DNA from: Gari tellinella
Lineage: Eukaryota; Mollusca; Bivalvia; Cardiida; Psammobiidae
Direction: 5' to 3'
DNA length: 64,000 nucleotides
Assembly: GCA_922989275.2 (NCBI GenBank)
Contig: OV277861.1
Coordinates: 18,872,540 to 18,936,539 of the forward strand
A program made the position numbers and the translations under genes. Positions 1 through 11,861 of this stretch are shown here, piece by piece (the stretch's first letter is position 1; each line of letters starts with the position of its first letter). The notes under the pieces are model-generated. The model saw only the letters and a list, made by a program, of their open reading frames with translations. It was not told the origin of the DNA and made no database searches.

Positions 1-197
1 AAGCAGTTTGAAAGTAAAGCAAAATGTGCCTTAAGGCACATTCTGCTTTACTTTCAGCCTGCTTTAAGCTACCATTTGCTATGATATTAGAATATGTATG
101 TTCATGACTTATAAAATAGGAACTAAATTTTATTCCGTGGATGAATAATTTAAAAGGATATAATATATTAATGCATAATTACGGTGTAATTGGTTAA
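1..197 (+). mobile_element. TTAA-A hairpin element, cut by window edge
   Basis: The window opens inside the palindrome (AAGCAGTTTGAAAGTAAAGC to CAGCCTGCTTTAAG at 67). The unique segment follows and the copy ends at a GGTTAA border at 192-197. The left end lies outside the window. Confidence 0.8.
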
Positions 198-1004
198 AGC
201 ATTTCATCTTTCTTAATAATCATTGCTCTGCAGATAAAATAACTATCTCAAATATTAAATTTCTTGAGGCAATATAAAATCCCATGTTATTACTTACCTA
301 AGAATCGTCTCTTCGAGGCCATTCTAATGAGTGGCCACAACATAGGGTTTTGTTAAAACACAATGGGAAAGTCATGAAGATCTTCAAATTTACAGACAAC
401 CTTAGATCCCTGACAATAGTTAAGATATCATGCGGCTTTGAAAACTCGACACTTTGGTGAATAACTTAGGAAAATGCTATAAACAATTTTAAGAATTAAT
501 TATAATGTTTAGTAGTCTTTTATAAGGCATACCAACTTTAAACGTGGAAGTGATTTAGACCCCAGTAGGTGTTGAAAGCCAAAGTTTAAGCCAGTGCATA
601 TGTTAATTTGTATGTTCCTTGTTATAACCGTGTTTGTCCATGCAAGAGAGCTTCTTTGTAGTGGAATATCAGATTTCAATGTAAAAAATGGTATTACAGA
701 CTTTGTTCATGTTTTAGCCACGTTAAGTTTTATAATGTGTAATATTAAACTGATGAACACGTGTTTCTCCCCCAGTGTGTGCTACTCGGGTCCTTGGTCT
801 GACCAGGCCGTGCGCGGAAAGTTTGGTGACAAATGTTTTGTGTCAAACCTCTTACTGCACTGGCACGGAAAGTGCAAGCGTTACACCATGTATGACATAT
901 TGTCAGGTTGTCGGTAGCAGTTTATTCACACAAGTCTTACCATCCTGGCCTGTCAATGTATGTAACTAGAGTATGACCTGTCTATAGTTATATTGTCAGA
1001 GTGT

Positions 1005-1119
1005 CAAACAGTTTGGATCCTGATGAGATGCCGCATTATGCAGCGTCTCGTCTGGATCCAAACTATTTGCAAAGGTAATCACTGTAGGATATATCCGCCA
1101 CTAGCATGCACAGAGTTAA
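1005..1119. mobile_element. TTAA-C related element, right part
   Basis: Core 1005-1069 (CAAACAGTTTGGATCCTGAT to GGATCCAAACTATTTG, tip ATGCCGCATTATGCAGCGT), then CACTAGCATGCACAGAG and TTAA, the GCATGC-type terminus. The left end was not found. Confidence 0.65.
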
Positions 1120-1213
1120 GGCACATTCTGCTTTACTTTCAACCTTCTTTAAGTGGTCACCTGTCTTTTAAAACTAGAAACATGCAGCAGCAGGTTATGG
1201 GGTTATGGGTTAA
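1116..1213 (-). mobile_element. TTAA-A half element beginning at palindrome centre
   Basis: Starts exactly at the TTAAGGCACATTCTGC centre of the usual palindrome and runs through the right arm (CTTTACTTTCAACC) to a GGGTTAA border. The left half is absent. A TTAA-C core (1005-1069) whose right border GAGTTAA ends at the same TTAA sits immediately upstream, suggesting a TTAA-C insertion into the palindrome centre followed by loss of the left part. Confidence 0.6.
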
Positions 1214-2502
1214 TGTTGAACCAAAGAAATGCAGAAAACTGCATTTTACTTTCAGCCAGTAATTAGCTGCTAATTTCATACTGCATTTCATCTGCTTAAT
1301 AACACTCAAAATAAGCCTATACACAGAGTATACAGTCATGTTGTCTAAACAAATCAGAAAAGTTTCAAAGAAATTCAAGATTGATGAGATAAAAGTTTAG
1401 TTGGATGGCTTGCTATCATTCTTCTGGCGTCACGATTCAGAATAAATCTCTAAATTAACTTAATGTTATACTTTGCTAGCCATTTAGAGCAGATTCAACT
1501 ATCATAATTATGCATGTATCTGATTTTAAGGGTTTTCAGGAAGATATTTTGTTTACAAAAGAAGACGGAACTTCTTATCTGGCCTGCTTTAGTAGAAGCT
1601 GAAATGCATATTACTCTTGAGTAATGGTTATGTGTCAGCATTTTTTTGTTAGGTTTGTTGAAAAGAATGAGCTTATAGGTTTACTGTTTAGTCGGCTACT
1701 GCATTAAATTGTCTTGCAGGGGCTGACACAGTTTCAGACAAAGGGTTTATATGCTCATGCATGAAGATTAAGAAAGGAAAGGTAGACAGATTCTTATCAG
1801 TCAAAACACAAAATACGGGTGACTTGCTCAATGCATAGTGAGCTTATTAAATTTAGAGCAAAGATAGATTAGTATGTCCATTCAAATACAGTATTTCTGC
1901 ATTACATTTCTCCTGCATTAAGCAGTACCTAATTAACTTTTCTTTCACAATAACTGTCATGCTGATCTTTATTGAATGGTTGCTGAACACTTAGGTCTTA
2001 CTGTATGCCAGTTGTCCACCCCCTTAGTTCAATGATCCTTCCATTCATAAGTTAGGGGTTATGTTTGCTCCTGACGATCATATGGTGCACAGACGCTTAT
2101 TGTGTAGAGTATACAAGAATTACAGAAAAAGCAAACAAGCTTCCACAATACACGGAATGATTTTCTATTTAAAGGAGGACTATGCACACAGTCCCCGAAA
2201 TTCTTCACTGAATACTGTAACAGAGCCTGTGGTAATTTGAGGAGCGGAATAAGTAAACACCGTTTTGTCCGATTTCTTTTCACAAATTTGTGGGAATTGG
2301 TACTTTTTAAGAAGTAGGGTTAAATCAAGCTGGACGCCTTTGACACAAGCGTTGAGGGCTTATGTTTGCTTTCTTATGCCAACATACCCGTTTTTTTCAC
2401 TCGATTTGAAATCTTTTATTCAAGAACACTGAGGTATATGGCGATCCCCGTGTTTTGAGAGGATTACAAAGTATTAAGGGGATAATGAGAATAGTCTACA
2501 GA

Positions 2503-2714
2503 CAGTAAAACCTCCCTTAAGTGACTGAACGATAAGGAATAATGTTCCTATAAAGGCAGATGGTTGCTTAATTCAGGATAAAAGTAATGCAGAAAGCTCC
2601 TGTAGGAGCTTTCTGCATTAATTTTGTCCTGCATTAAGCAACCACGTAGCTGTCTTAATGCCAGACAGTGAGTAATATTTGCAGCTGTTGAAAAGAGGTT
2701 AAAATTGTTTATAG
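2503..2714. mobile_element. TA-H hairpin element
   Basis: CAGTAAAACCTCCCTTAAGT left end, core 2566-2639 (arms GCTTAATTCAGGATAAAAGT and ATTTTGTCCTGCATTAAGC), right end AAGAGGTTAAAATTG. About 212 bp. Confidence 0.7.
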
Positions 2715-4029
2715 ATCCTTTAAAATATTAAAGACATATTTTGGATATTTAGGGTCCTGGCCCCTTGCAGATTGTATGATGCAAGTCCCATAATTATTAT
2801 AACTGTATAGAAATATAGTTTGGATTTTCACTCTGTGTTGATCCTGATCATAGTATAACTAGGTTGCTCTAGACATAATTTAGATAAGAATTGTGAAATA
2901 CATTGTAATCAATAATCTTAAGGATCAGGTGAAATTAAGGGATATACCGGTAGTGAAAGTGACAAAGGAAAACGAGAAAGTGTTAAAGATATATCCGTCC
3001 ATGCTGAAAATTTTAACATGTATGGTATTAATTTTCTCGTATGTCATAGATTATGAAATCTAAAGCCGTGATCAACCTTCAAAAGCAGCCAAAAAGGTCA
3101 ATGTAAGGCGTGAAAAATCATGATAAGAATTGGCTTTCAATGAAACGTTTTTCATGATATAGAGAGAATAGATATATCTATTTTTGTCACTTGATAATCA
3201 TTCAATAGTAGTTAGATTTGTGTTTTTACTTTACCTTTTTGAAATGACATCATTATTTCTAGGCAGAAAGCAGGTAGTTGCAGGATAAAAGTAATCAAAG
3301 GAGCTTTCTGCATTCAGTAACTTTTGTCCAGCATTTGAAACTGCATTTGAAACTTTTAAATAGCCTCATGCCATTGTCATGTTATTGTGGTTTAAATGCA
3401 ACATTTATTGCCAAGTTTTTATTGTTCCCCCCATGTTTTAACCCTTTCTGTAAACCACTGGAAATCAGCTAGTATAATCATGTATATTACTGGTATGCAA
3501 ACAGTGTAGCTAGACCCTGATCAGTGTCGGCATTGTTTGTATAAGCAACCACCTGCCTTAAACATCTGATAATTAGAACAATTTAGTGGTCGCAATAGAG
3601 AGGCTTTACTGTAAAGTGCAAACAAAACTTGCAGGAAAAAGAAGAGGGGTTAAGGAACTTGCAAGAAGGCTTGAAACACCACAATCAATTGTCTTTAGTG
3701 TCTGGTCGAAGTATAATCAGTTAGGCAATGACATAAAAAACTGGGATTTGATGTTTCACAGACACATACTCTCTCACCATAAATTTGGGAATTCTACTAA
3801 TCTGTACAACATCAGACAAGATAAAGTAGCATTTTACCGATGCAGCAGAGCCGCTTTTACCCTGTGGGGGTAATGACTAATGTACTTAATTGGCAATAGA
3901 ATACAAGACTGAAAAGAGAAAGATACAATATTGTTCTTCAGATTCAATTGGTGACATTGCGGTGCAGACAAATTGCAGAACTCCAAATTAGATTACTAAA
4001 ATTTTATACTCTTTCTTATAATCTCGACC

Positions 4030-4155
4030 AAACTATATGTTGTGACTACTCATTAGAATTGTCTCTTCGAGACGATTCTAATGAGAAGTCACAACATATG
4101 GTTTAATAAAGAAATAAGTATTTTACTATTTTACATACTCCCAGATTATTTGGAG
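4030..4155. mobile_element. HT-H element, core and right part
   Basis: Core CATATGTTGTGACTTCTC type arms around CGTCTC/GAGACG; one base differs per arm. The right flank GTTTAATAAAGAAATAAG ends at AGATTATTTGGAG, where TTAA-A starts. Confidence 0.7.
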
Positions 4156-4406
4156 TTAACCCCATAGCATGTTTCTGGTTTTTAAAACAGGTGAATACTT
4201 AAAGCAGGTTGAAAGTAAAGCAGAATGCGCCTTATGGCGCATTCTGCTTTACTTTCAGCCTGCTTTAAGCTACCATTTTCTAGAATATATAAATAAGTTC
4301 TAATGAAATATACTCATAACTGAATAAATTGGAACTACATGTATTTTCTTGAGTGGAGGAATAAATTACAGGCGTAAAAAGGGGTATTTATGGGGTAATG
4401 CGTTAA
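4156..4406 (+). mobile_element. TTAA-A hairpin element
   Basis: 251 bp from GAGTTAACCCCATAGC to GGGGTAATGCG then TTAA. The core tip is GCGCC TTAT GGCGC, both arms matching. The left border abuts the right part of an HT-H remnant (CAGATTATTTGGAG at 4142-4155). Confidence 0.85.
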
Positions 4407-4890
4407 AACATACAATATTATTCAGTTGAAGTAGAAGTATTGTGATGCAGCTGTGTAGAGAAAAAAGATGCAGACATGTAGAACGTTTTCTCCCAAACTA
4501 CTTATCATCATTGTTGTTTTATTATCGGGCTAAATGCACTGTCAATTTTGGTTGTGGCATTATGTTCAAAGATCTGCTATCTCACCTCCTTGTAAATCAT
4601 GAATGAAGCGCCCATGAATAATTTATTCCTGTTAAATAGATCTTCTTTTGATTCTATCTCGTATTGGCCGCCCAATTACCTGATTGATTTTATAGGCCTC
4701 AGAATACTGCCTGTATAATATATACACAGTTATAAAAAAACAATTCAATCCACTCATTAGAACTTTTTATTATAAAACCAGTCTCGGGCAATGGTTTAGT
4801 CCATGACATTTAAATTACTTGAAGCAATTAATTTGTCTTGAGCAGTGAAATTTATATTGCCAAAGTATATAGCGGTGATCTGATAATGTA

Positions 4891-5097
4891 CAGTACAACC
4901 TCTCTATTGGAACCACTAAAAAGATTAGCTAATTGATTATATAAAAGACAGGTGACAGCTTAAAGCATGGTAACAGTAAAACAGAAAGCTCCTAAAGGAG
5001 CTTTCTGTTTTACTGTCACCTTGCTTTAATTAAGCAGTCACCTGTCATAATTGCTTAATTAACACAATCTTGTGGTTGTTAAAGAGAGGTTTTACTG
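4891..5097. mobile_element. TA-H hairpin element (reference copy)
   Basis: 207 bp flanked by TA on each side. Ends CAGTACAACCTCTCTATTGG and TTAAAGAGAGGTTTTACTG are inverted repeats; TA duplication and CAGT-type ends fit Tc1/mariner/Tigger-like elements. The core near the middle has arms CTTAAAGCATGGTAACAGTA and TACTGTCACCTTGCTTTAA with tip GAAAGCTCCTAAAGGAGCTT. Flanks AAGACAGGTGACAG and GCAGTCACCTGTC form an outer stem around the core. No coding capacity. Confidence 0.82.
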
Positions 5098-5781
5098 TAG
5101 TATGATTTACTGTAGGTAGGTAAATGTATCAAACACTAGTTATCACTGGCAGTCTATAGGTAATCTAACAAACTAAATACTTCAGCAGGTATATATCATC
5201 CAGCCTGTAATTTACGGGGGTTGATTTAAGGTTGGATTTTTACAAAACATAAACCTTTGAATATCTCGAATGCTCATTCAGCCATCTTCATGTTTAAGCG
5301 GTCACCTTTCAGGCTTTAAGGAAAGTTTCATATACATGTAGCTGTTTTTCTTGGACAGAGTTAACTATGATGAATGTTTTAAGACACAAAACAATTGTTT
5401 GTTGAGGGAGGATTTAATAAGCAATAGTTCAGCAATGCAGACCCAGAATAGACACTGCAGATGCTGCACATTGTATGAGTCTTCACTGTTTGCTGAAATG
5501 ATAATGATAAGATATTTAGCTGTATAAATTTCCCCTGAAATCAATAGTGAACCATACCAATTCTATAAGCATGATGGAAGCAATTATTGAAAACTTTCCA
5601 GTGTTAAATGGCTTGAGCATGGAAAAAGTATGCTAATGCGATGGATGATAGATAGTTACATGGGTAGACTATGGCATACAGGTGATAAACCCATCTGCTG
5701 TATTGATCAAATATTATTTCTTAAATCAATGATTCATTACAATGCTTAGAATGGTGGTAATTAAATAAGTACTTTGCATTC

Positions 5782-6000
5782 CTAACCCCTAGCATGCTTA
5801 ATTGGCTAATAAAAATGTTGTTTCCAAAATCTTTTATATAAATCAAATTTATTCAGTTCTATATTATTTTAATTGAAAAAATATCAATTTGAGTGTCAAA
5901 CAGTTTGGATCCTGATCAGACGCCGAGTTACTCGGTGTCTAATCTGGATCCAAACTGTTTGCAAATATGAGAGAATTATTGATAGCATAACGAGGGTTGA
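5782..6000. mobile_element. TTAA-C related hairpin element
   Basis: Left CTAACCCCTAGCATGCT, core 5897-5961 (CAAACAGTTTGGATCCTGAT to GGATCCAAACTGTTTG, tip GAGTTACTC), right end GCATAACGAGGGTTGA. About 219 bp. Confidence 0.6.
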
Positions 6001-6419
6001 GATCTGAATAGAGAGACAATGAGAGATAGTCATTTTGGGAGATGTCTGGTTGCCATGGTTTATTCATATTAACTAATAAACAAGTAAATTGGTCACATTG
6101 GCAGAAGTTTCCAAGTGAAAGCACTTGGCAAATTAATGAAGGAGCTTGTCTGTAAGTGGTCAAATCAATCAACAGAACAGCTGTAAGAGCCTGCCTTAAG
6201 AGGTGACCTGTGTATACAATGAATGATCCCGTTGTACTCAATGTTGGAAGGGTTCATTGCCATTCATATGGATGTTATTCATTATAAGTTTTGAAGGCAA
6301 TTCTATTATTGGTACATGTATACAGTTCATAACTTCATATAAATGCAAAGTATTGAAAAATGATATTGTTATGACTTAATTACAAAGATGGCATATATGT
6401 TTGATATTTAAGGAAAGTT

Positions 6420-6476
6420 TTTGCTTAAAGCAAGGAGCTTTCTGCTTTACCTTTATCCTGATTTAAGCTCTCACCA
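6420..6476. repeat. Half TA-H palindrome
   Basis: GCTTAAAGCAAGGAGC then the complete right arm CTTTCTGCTTTACCTTTATC; the inner left arm is deleted. Confidence 0.6.
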
Positions 6477-6865
6477 GAATCTAACAACTATATATTAGTG
6501 GAATATCAATGATATTTTTTTTCATTAGTCATCAGATAGCAGGCTTCGTTTTACTGTTCCATTCCAAATAATTAATGGTGCAATCTTTTGACCAATAAGG
6601 TCCTGTGGGTTCTATGGTGTCTCGCCCAGGTCTTCACTGATTGCCCATGCCCCTTTTATAAGAAGACACTTGGCATAAATGATTGAATTATTATGGTTTG
6701 CTTGAGGATTCACTTTTCAATGATCAAATTTAGATGAAGATTGCTTTTGAATCGCAGATGCTTGCTGCATTAGCTCTAATATGTTGATTCAATTACCGCA
6801 ACTGAACTTTGTAAAGCAACCACCCAAAATATGACAACGTTTGTAGTCTTTAGGACATCAATGAC

Positions 6866-7004
6866 TGCTTATTGCAGGACAAAGGTAATGCAGAAAGCTC
6901 CTAACAGGAGCTTTCTGCATTACTTTTGTCCTGCAATAAGTTAACTTGTCTTTAAAGATCACCATGTTTCCTTATTCAATGGTTGCCTTATACAGGTTTG
7001 ACAG
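6866..7004. mobile_element. TA-H hairpin element, core and right end
   Basis: Core 6866-6940, GCTTATTGCAGGACAAAGGT to TTTTGTCCTGCAATAAG: ATTGCAGG/CCTGCAAT is a mirrored difference from the usual AATGCAGG/CCTGCATT. Right terminus ACAGGTTTGACAG then TA. Confidence 0.75.
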
Positions 7005-7186
7005 TATGTTGATGGAATTACTGCAAATGAACATCCCTGAGAGCTGAAGTTGCAGGCATTTTAGTGGCACCAGAATGAACTCAGCCATGTCTAATATAGA
7101 AACTTTCAGTTACCTTCTCAACCTGCAATCTGTTGGTGACATTAAAATTAATTTAAAGTGAAAGAACATTGATTTTAAAGAAGTGT

Positions 7187-7345
7187 CAAACAGTTTGAAT
7201 CCTGATCTGCCAGACACAGAAACTGTGTGGATTCAGATTTAACCATGAGTGACTCTGTGACAGAGTCACTCATGGTTAAATCTGAATCAACAATGTTTTG
7301 CAAATGTCAGTCAAGATTAAAATAACTTGGCAGGATAAGGGTTAA
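7187..7345 (+). mobile_element. TTAA-C related element with replaced palindrome
   Basis: Outer core CAAACAGTTTGAATCCTGAT at 7187 and TTTTGCAAATG at 7298, right end GGCAGGATAAGGG then TTAA. Inside is a perfect 59-bp palindrome (7230-7288; two 28-bp arms, 3-nt loop) starting GATTCAGATTTAACCATGAG, whose inner part is not seen in any other copy. Confidence 0.7.
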
Positions 7346-7720
7346 GCATTGGAATTTGATTGAGATGCAACGACTGATTTCATATAAAGTTTAATGCACA
7401 TAACAATAATCCCTTATAGCAGTAAGCCCCTGTTTTACAATACCCTCTGGGGTTGAGCACATGCCCGGGTGTTGTGGGGTCACTCGTCTATCAGCGGGGC
7501 TATGTAATCACGGGTGTTTGCCAATTTATTTAATGGAGGAAATCATATTAATAACACTGTTGATGCTGAGATTGATTAGATGATATCAAATGGGCCATTG
7601 TCAAAGGCCAGCGAGCCAAAAAGGCAATCAGGCTTAGCTTTTCCCTTTGTACAGTCTATGTTGTGTTAAGCAACTATACTGGTTTAAACTGTACGGTGAT
7701 CTTTCACAAAGGATATACGG

Positions 7721-7792
7721 CTTAATGCAGGATAAAAGTAATGCAGAAAGCTCCTACAGGAGCTTTCTGCATTACTTTTGTCCTGCATTAAG
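7721..7792. repeat. TA-H palindrome, perfect 72 bp
   Basis: CTTAATGCAGGATAAAAGTA to TACTTTTGTCCTGCATTAAG, tip GCTCCTACAGGAGC; one mismatch (GGATAAAAG against CTTTTGTCC). Confidence 0.8.
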
Positions 7793-7950
7793 ATGCAACA
7801 TGTATAATATTATCCAGCTTATATTATATTCTTTATCCACTTTATAAAAGATTGATTGACTGTATAATTGAAGTTACACAGTGATCATACAAATCAAACT
7901 CTTAAGTACCCTCAGTCAGATATGTGTTTCAGTGAATTCAATGAATAAGC

Positions 7951-8147
7951 AGGGCTCCCATGAGATTACATGGAGTAAACCGAACAAATGCAACATTTTC
8001 TCACTTTTTAGCACCAAATCCTATGGTGTGACTACTCATTAGAATCGTCTCTTCGAGACGATTCAAATGAGTAGTGACACCATAGGGTTTAATGCAGAAA
8101 TAAAAAAAAAGTTTTTTGAAGTACTCGATCCCCTTATCTGGAATCCT
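7951..8147. mobile_element. HT-H hairpin element with exact 8-bp duplication
   Basis: 197 bp, AGGGCTCCCATGAG to CCCCTTATCTGGAATCCT, bounded by GAATAAGC at 7943-7950 and again at 8148-8155. An 8-bp duplication and CAGGG-type end fit hAT elements. Palindrome 8022-8089: CCTATGGTGTGACTACTCAT to GAGTAGTGACACCATAGG, tip CGTCTCTTCGAGACG. Flanks include AACATTTTCTCAC and TTTAATGCAGAAATAAA. Confidence 0.8.
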
Positions 8148-8764
8148 GAATAAGCTTATAGGTCTCTCTCTGAAAGGCAGATGGCCACTTTAATACTAGC
8201 AAAAAAGTAATGCATGCAGCAATCTCATTTTATTGCATTAAGCTGATGTCATTTATAGACTAAATAATTCACCTAATTTTGAATACAGTCACGGTTGCTT
8301 AACATTGGTTTGGCTGCAGATTATTACATAAATTACCAAGCAATTCAGACTCTAGAAAGCTTAATGTCATCATACAGTATATGCCTGTATACTGTAATAC
8401 TGTTTTGTACATGGATATAATTATGATCTATAATGGAAAAAACAGTGTTGGTTAATTTGATACTGATAACAATTTCAGCCATCCATAGGAACTTAGGGTG
8501 TCAATTCCTATCTATATGATTGTGCCAGATCAAGTAGATACCAGAAAATAGAAGTCATAAATACCAAGATAGGACAGTAGAATTCATTTGATGTATAAGT
8601 TTGTTTTGCAAACATTACTATCAAGCCGTATATAATGTGTATTTATCAACTTGGTATATCACTTCAGTGGGCTGACTGAAGGAACTCGTTACACAAATTG
8701 AGATAGTCAATAGGAAATCATTGAAAGCAAACATGACTGATTTCAATTCATCTACCTCAATCAT

Positions 8765-8956
8765 GGCAGATAAGAGGGGGTAACCAGAACAAATCCAACA
8801 TTTTGTCACTTATTTCAGCACCAAATCCTATGGTGTTACTACTCATTAGAATCGTCTCTCCGAGACGATTCTAATGAGTAGTGACACCATAGGGTTTAAT
8901 GCAGAACTAAAGATTTTAGTTTTTGAAATACAGTACTCCCCTTATTTGGAGCGCTG
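8765..8956. mobile_element. HT-H hairpin element
   Basis: GGCAGATAAGAGGGGGTAAC at the left, CCCCTTATTTGGAGCGCTG at the right; core 8827-8893 with tip CGTCTCTCCGAGACG. Confidence 0.78.
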
Positions 8957-9052
8957 TCATTTGTCTCCTAGATTGGAAACTTTTTAGTTTGTTGACTAAC
9001 GTGGATCCTGAGATAAGAGCAGTATGTTAGATAATAGAATCACCATACCTTG

Positions 9053-9112
9053 TTGTGACCACTCATTAGAACCATGTGTTTGAGACAATTCCAATGAGCA
9101 GTCACAATAGAA
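9053..9112. repeat. HT-H core remnant
   Basis: TTGTGACCACTCATTAGAAC against TTCCAATGAGCAGTCACAA; ends not found. Confidence 0.55.
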
Positions 9113-9554
9113 AAAAATATTGAAGCATTTGAAGAACATGACATTGTACTCTCCTAATATGAATCTTCATATAAACCAAAGCTGTAAATCAAGAGGTGTG
9201 GCATCAGATCTGGATCCATACTGCATTAAATCCCTGTAAACTGTGTTCCCCTTTGGGCTGATATGGCATACAGGCAAAATCTGTCCCAATATTGTCTTGA
9301 ATTTGCTTGTGTGGTCAAGCTTGGGCTCTTTCCGCTTCCCTTGTGAAACCAATTTTTGTCCTCGTATTTAATTAAGGATGCATAGGAAATAGGATTACTT
9401 AGGTTGATGAGGTTTTGTAGCTTCAGTTGTCACAGGTCCCTTGTCTAACATACCCAGCGGACACAACCAATAACATTAATTAATGAACTTAACAAATCTG
9501 CTATATACTGTCTACTAGGAAATGTTAGTTACTTCAGTCAAACCCTTGTAAAGC

Positions 9555-9754
9555 CAGAGCTCCAGAAAAGGAGCGGGATATTTCAAAAACTAAAATCTTT
9601 ATTTCTGCATTACACCCTATGGTGTTACTACTCATTAGAATCGTCTCGAAGAGACGATTCTAATGAGTAGTAACACCATAGGATTTGGTGCTGAAATGAG
9701 TGAGATGATATTGTATTTGTTCAGATTACTGCTAATTCTTTACCTGGAGCCTTG
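9555..9754. mobile_element. HT-H hairpin element
   Basis: 200 bp, CAGAGCTCCAGAAAAGG to TTTACCTGGAGCCTTG. The core is nearly perfect with tip CGTCTCGAAGAGACG. TAAAGC occurs on both sides, but no clean 8-bp duplication. Confidence 0.8.
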
Positions 9755-9805
9755 GACTAAAGCACTAATAAGCTTGCAGATTCTGAAGATAGTTGAATGC
9801 TTATA

Positions 9806-9876
9806 TAGTGCAGGTCAAACGTAATGCAGAAAGCTCCTTCTGAAGCTTTCAGCATTACAGTTGTCCTTCATTAAGC
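9806..9876. repeat. TA-H palindrome, decayed
   Basis: GTGCAGGTCAAACGTAATGC against GCATTACAGTTGTCCTTCAT, several mismatches. Confidence 0.6.
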
Positions 9877-10451
9877 AGCCATATCTTGACCCTATGGTGT
9901 CATCTTCTTTAGTTCGACCATTTGAGACAGGTTTGATAGTATATATATACAATGGTATAAAATGGAATTTACTACTATTTCTGTGACATGATCCTATTTG
10001 ACATATACACTGTTTGACAACATCTAGTATAGGGGAACTAAGGCAGAATCACAAAACCTCTTGTTTATATGGATGATATACAAAGTTTCAGACATGTTTC
10101 AAATATACCATTATTTATAAACAAATTCCATTGTTTGGCAGGCCCTGTGTTTGAGGTATATTTTGATCAAGCAAAGCAAGGATTGTAGTAACTGTAAACA
10201 ATGTAAAAGATTGTTTGAATTAAATGTTCTCTCTGCCAAAGTTGTTGCATTGGAAAGAATTGATATTTCGTCTAAGAATACTGCACAAAAACAGTTCTCT
10301 TGTTGTCAATATTTCCCAGATATTGGACCTTAAGTAACAGTGTTACTGACTTGTGCACACTCAATATTATGGACAATAGCAAGGGTTTTTGAGTTTTATA
10401 TAGCACAAATAACAGATCATCCAAAAGGCCCTTCTTTCCAGTCCTTATATA

Positions 10452-10492
10452 AGCTAAAGTTGAAACAGCAATTTGCTGTTTCAACTTTAGCT
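10452..10492. repeat. Perfect 41-bp palindrome
   Basis: Two exact 20-bp arms (AGCTAAAGTTGAAACAGCAA) around one T. No flanking element ends were recognised. A frame reads through it by chance on both strands. Confidence 0.85.
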
Positions 10493-11148
10493 ATTACGTA
10501 TATTACTGAAGCTGCAATACAAGTTGTAATATTGACAGATCAGTCACATAATGACATTGACCAAACAAGCAGACTAAGCTGTATGAGCAGTATGAGTGGT
10601 GTTCTGACATGGTTTAGTGCTGTTCTGACATTGGTTCGTGCTGTTTGGTGGGGGAAGCTCTCTACAGACTGACAGTTGCAGGAAGATGCTAATGTTGCCT
10701 GACCGGGGAAGCTGCGGTGATTTACAGCCAATTTGAGTTCTGATTGCCCTGGCTTTGCTCCACAATGTTCACTGATTTCATTAGCAGATAGACCCGTGTT
10801 TCAGTGGTCATGCATACATTCCCAATGACAGTCCGAGCTGATGGCCATGTGGGTTTTTTCGCTGATGGATTGAGTCCGGTTCATTTTGTTTCCACAGTGT
10901 GTGTGCATTGATATGGAATAATGGTTATGTGACCCTTGGCTCGGGCCACTTAATCTTGGTAGCTGCGATTGATCTGATTTAATCCTTTGACCAAAGGGGT
11001 GGAAATATGCCAGCTTGAAAATATAGTGTACATGTTTGAAAAAAAAAAGATTTATACCATTTTGGATAGAATTATTGGTCACTGTTATAACAATTGTATA
11101 GTAAATTTATTCATCCAAACATTCTTGGGAAAGATCCTCAGCTATTGA

Positions 11149-11376
11149 TTAGCCCATTACCCCATATTAAATTCACCTTTTTACGTCTTTAATTTATCCC
11201 TTCACTGTAGAAAATAGTTCCAATTTATACAGTTATGAATATTATGATAAAAAATACTTGCTATATACAAATGTACCAGCAGATGGAAGCTTTAAGGCGC
11301 ATTCTGCTTTACTTTCAACCTGATTTAAGTAGTCACCTATTTTCAAAATGAGAAACAGGCTATGGGGTAATGGGAT
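11149..11376 (-). mobile_element. TTAA-A hairpin element lacking one arm
   Basis: Minus-orientation copy, left border TTAGCCCATTACCCC, right border TATGGGGTAATGGG. Only one arm of the palindrome remains (GGCGCATTCTGCTTTACTTTC); the other was deleted so that AGCTTTAAGG joins directly to the centre. Confidence 0.7.
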
Positions 11377-11794
11377 AGATTAGAAATTAATTAAGGTTTA
11401 TGAATTATGTCTAAGTTGCAAGATGAGGGAATAAAGAAATTCAAACATTATGCTGAGGTCGAGCAACACCATGGAGTCCTGATGGCTACTTAATATTGAC
11501 ATCTTTGAATGGTTTAGTTTTGCATAATCTAGGAAATATGCAACATTGAGGTAATTGGTTGCAATTATCAATTGATTTTCTCCGGTAATATATGGCAACA
11601 AGTGGATAAATTGTGCTTAGAAGTATTTAGCTGCTCCTACAGTTAATAGATCCATATATCCCTAGAAACATGTGTGTTTGCATCAAACTGATGGTCGTCT
11701 TTGCAACAGCATTCAATCCTTCCTTTATTGAGGTACCATTCATTGTAGAACAAATGGGCAGTCTTTTAAACAGATGGCATCTAAAAATAGAACA

Positions 11795-11861
11795 AAAGTA
11801 CCTGTAATACAGAAAGCTCCATTTGAAGCTTTCTGCATTACTTTTGTCCTGCATTAAATAT
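11795..11861. repeat. TA-H palindrome with one shortened arm
   Basis: The right arm is complete (GCATTACTTTTGTCCTGCAT); the left starts only at GTAATACAGAAAGC. Confidence 0.65.

Noticed and set aside
594..969. Overlapping plus-strand frames of 107 and 64 codons
   Set aside because: No motif, no plausible splice context, and two frames open at once as expected by chance.
3586..3873. 95-codon plus-strand frame
   Set aside because: A Lys/Arg-rich start (LAGKRRGVKELARRLETPQS) looks briefly helical, perhaps helix-turn-helix-like, but nothing before or after supports a gene and the rest is composition typical of non-coding DNA.
7721..7792. Hairpins as Rho-independent terminators
   Set aside because: The stems are far too long, lack a consistent T tract and sit in eukaryotic introns inside transposons.
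9555..9754. Clear 8-bp duplication around this HT-H copy
   Set aside because: TAAAGC recurs on both sides, but the offsets do not match the element ends used in the 7951 copy, so I did not claim it.
10540..10765. Overlapping minus-strand frames with a Thr/Asn-rich end
   Set aside because: Driven by a local CAGTATGAGTGGTGTTCTGA-like repetition (GTTCTGACA repeated); no protein family recognised.
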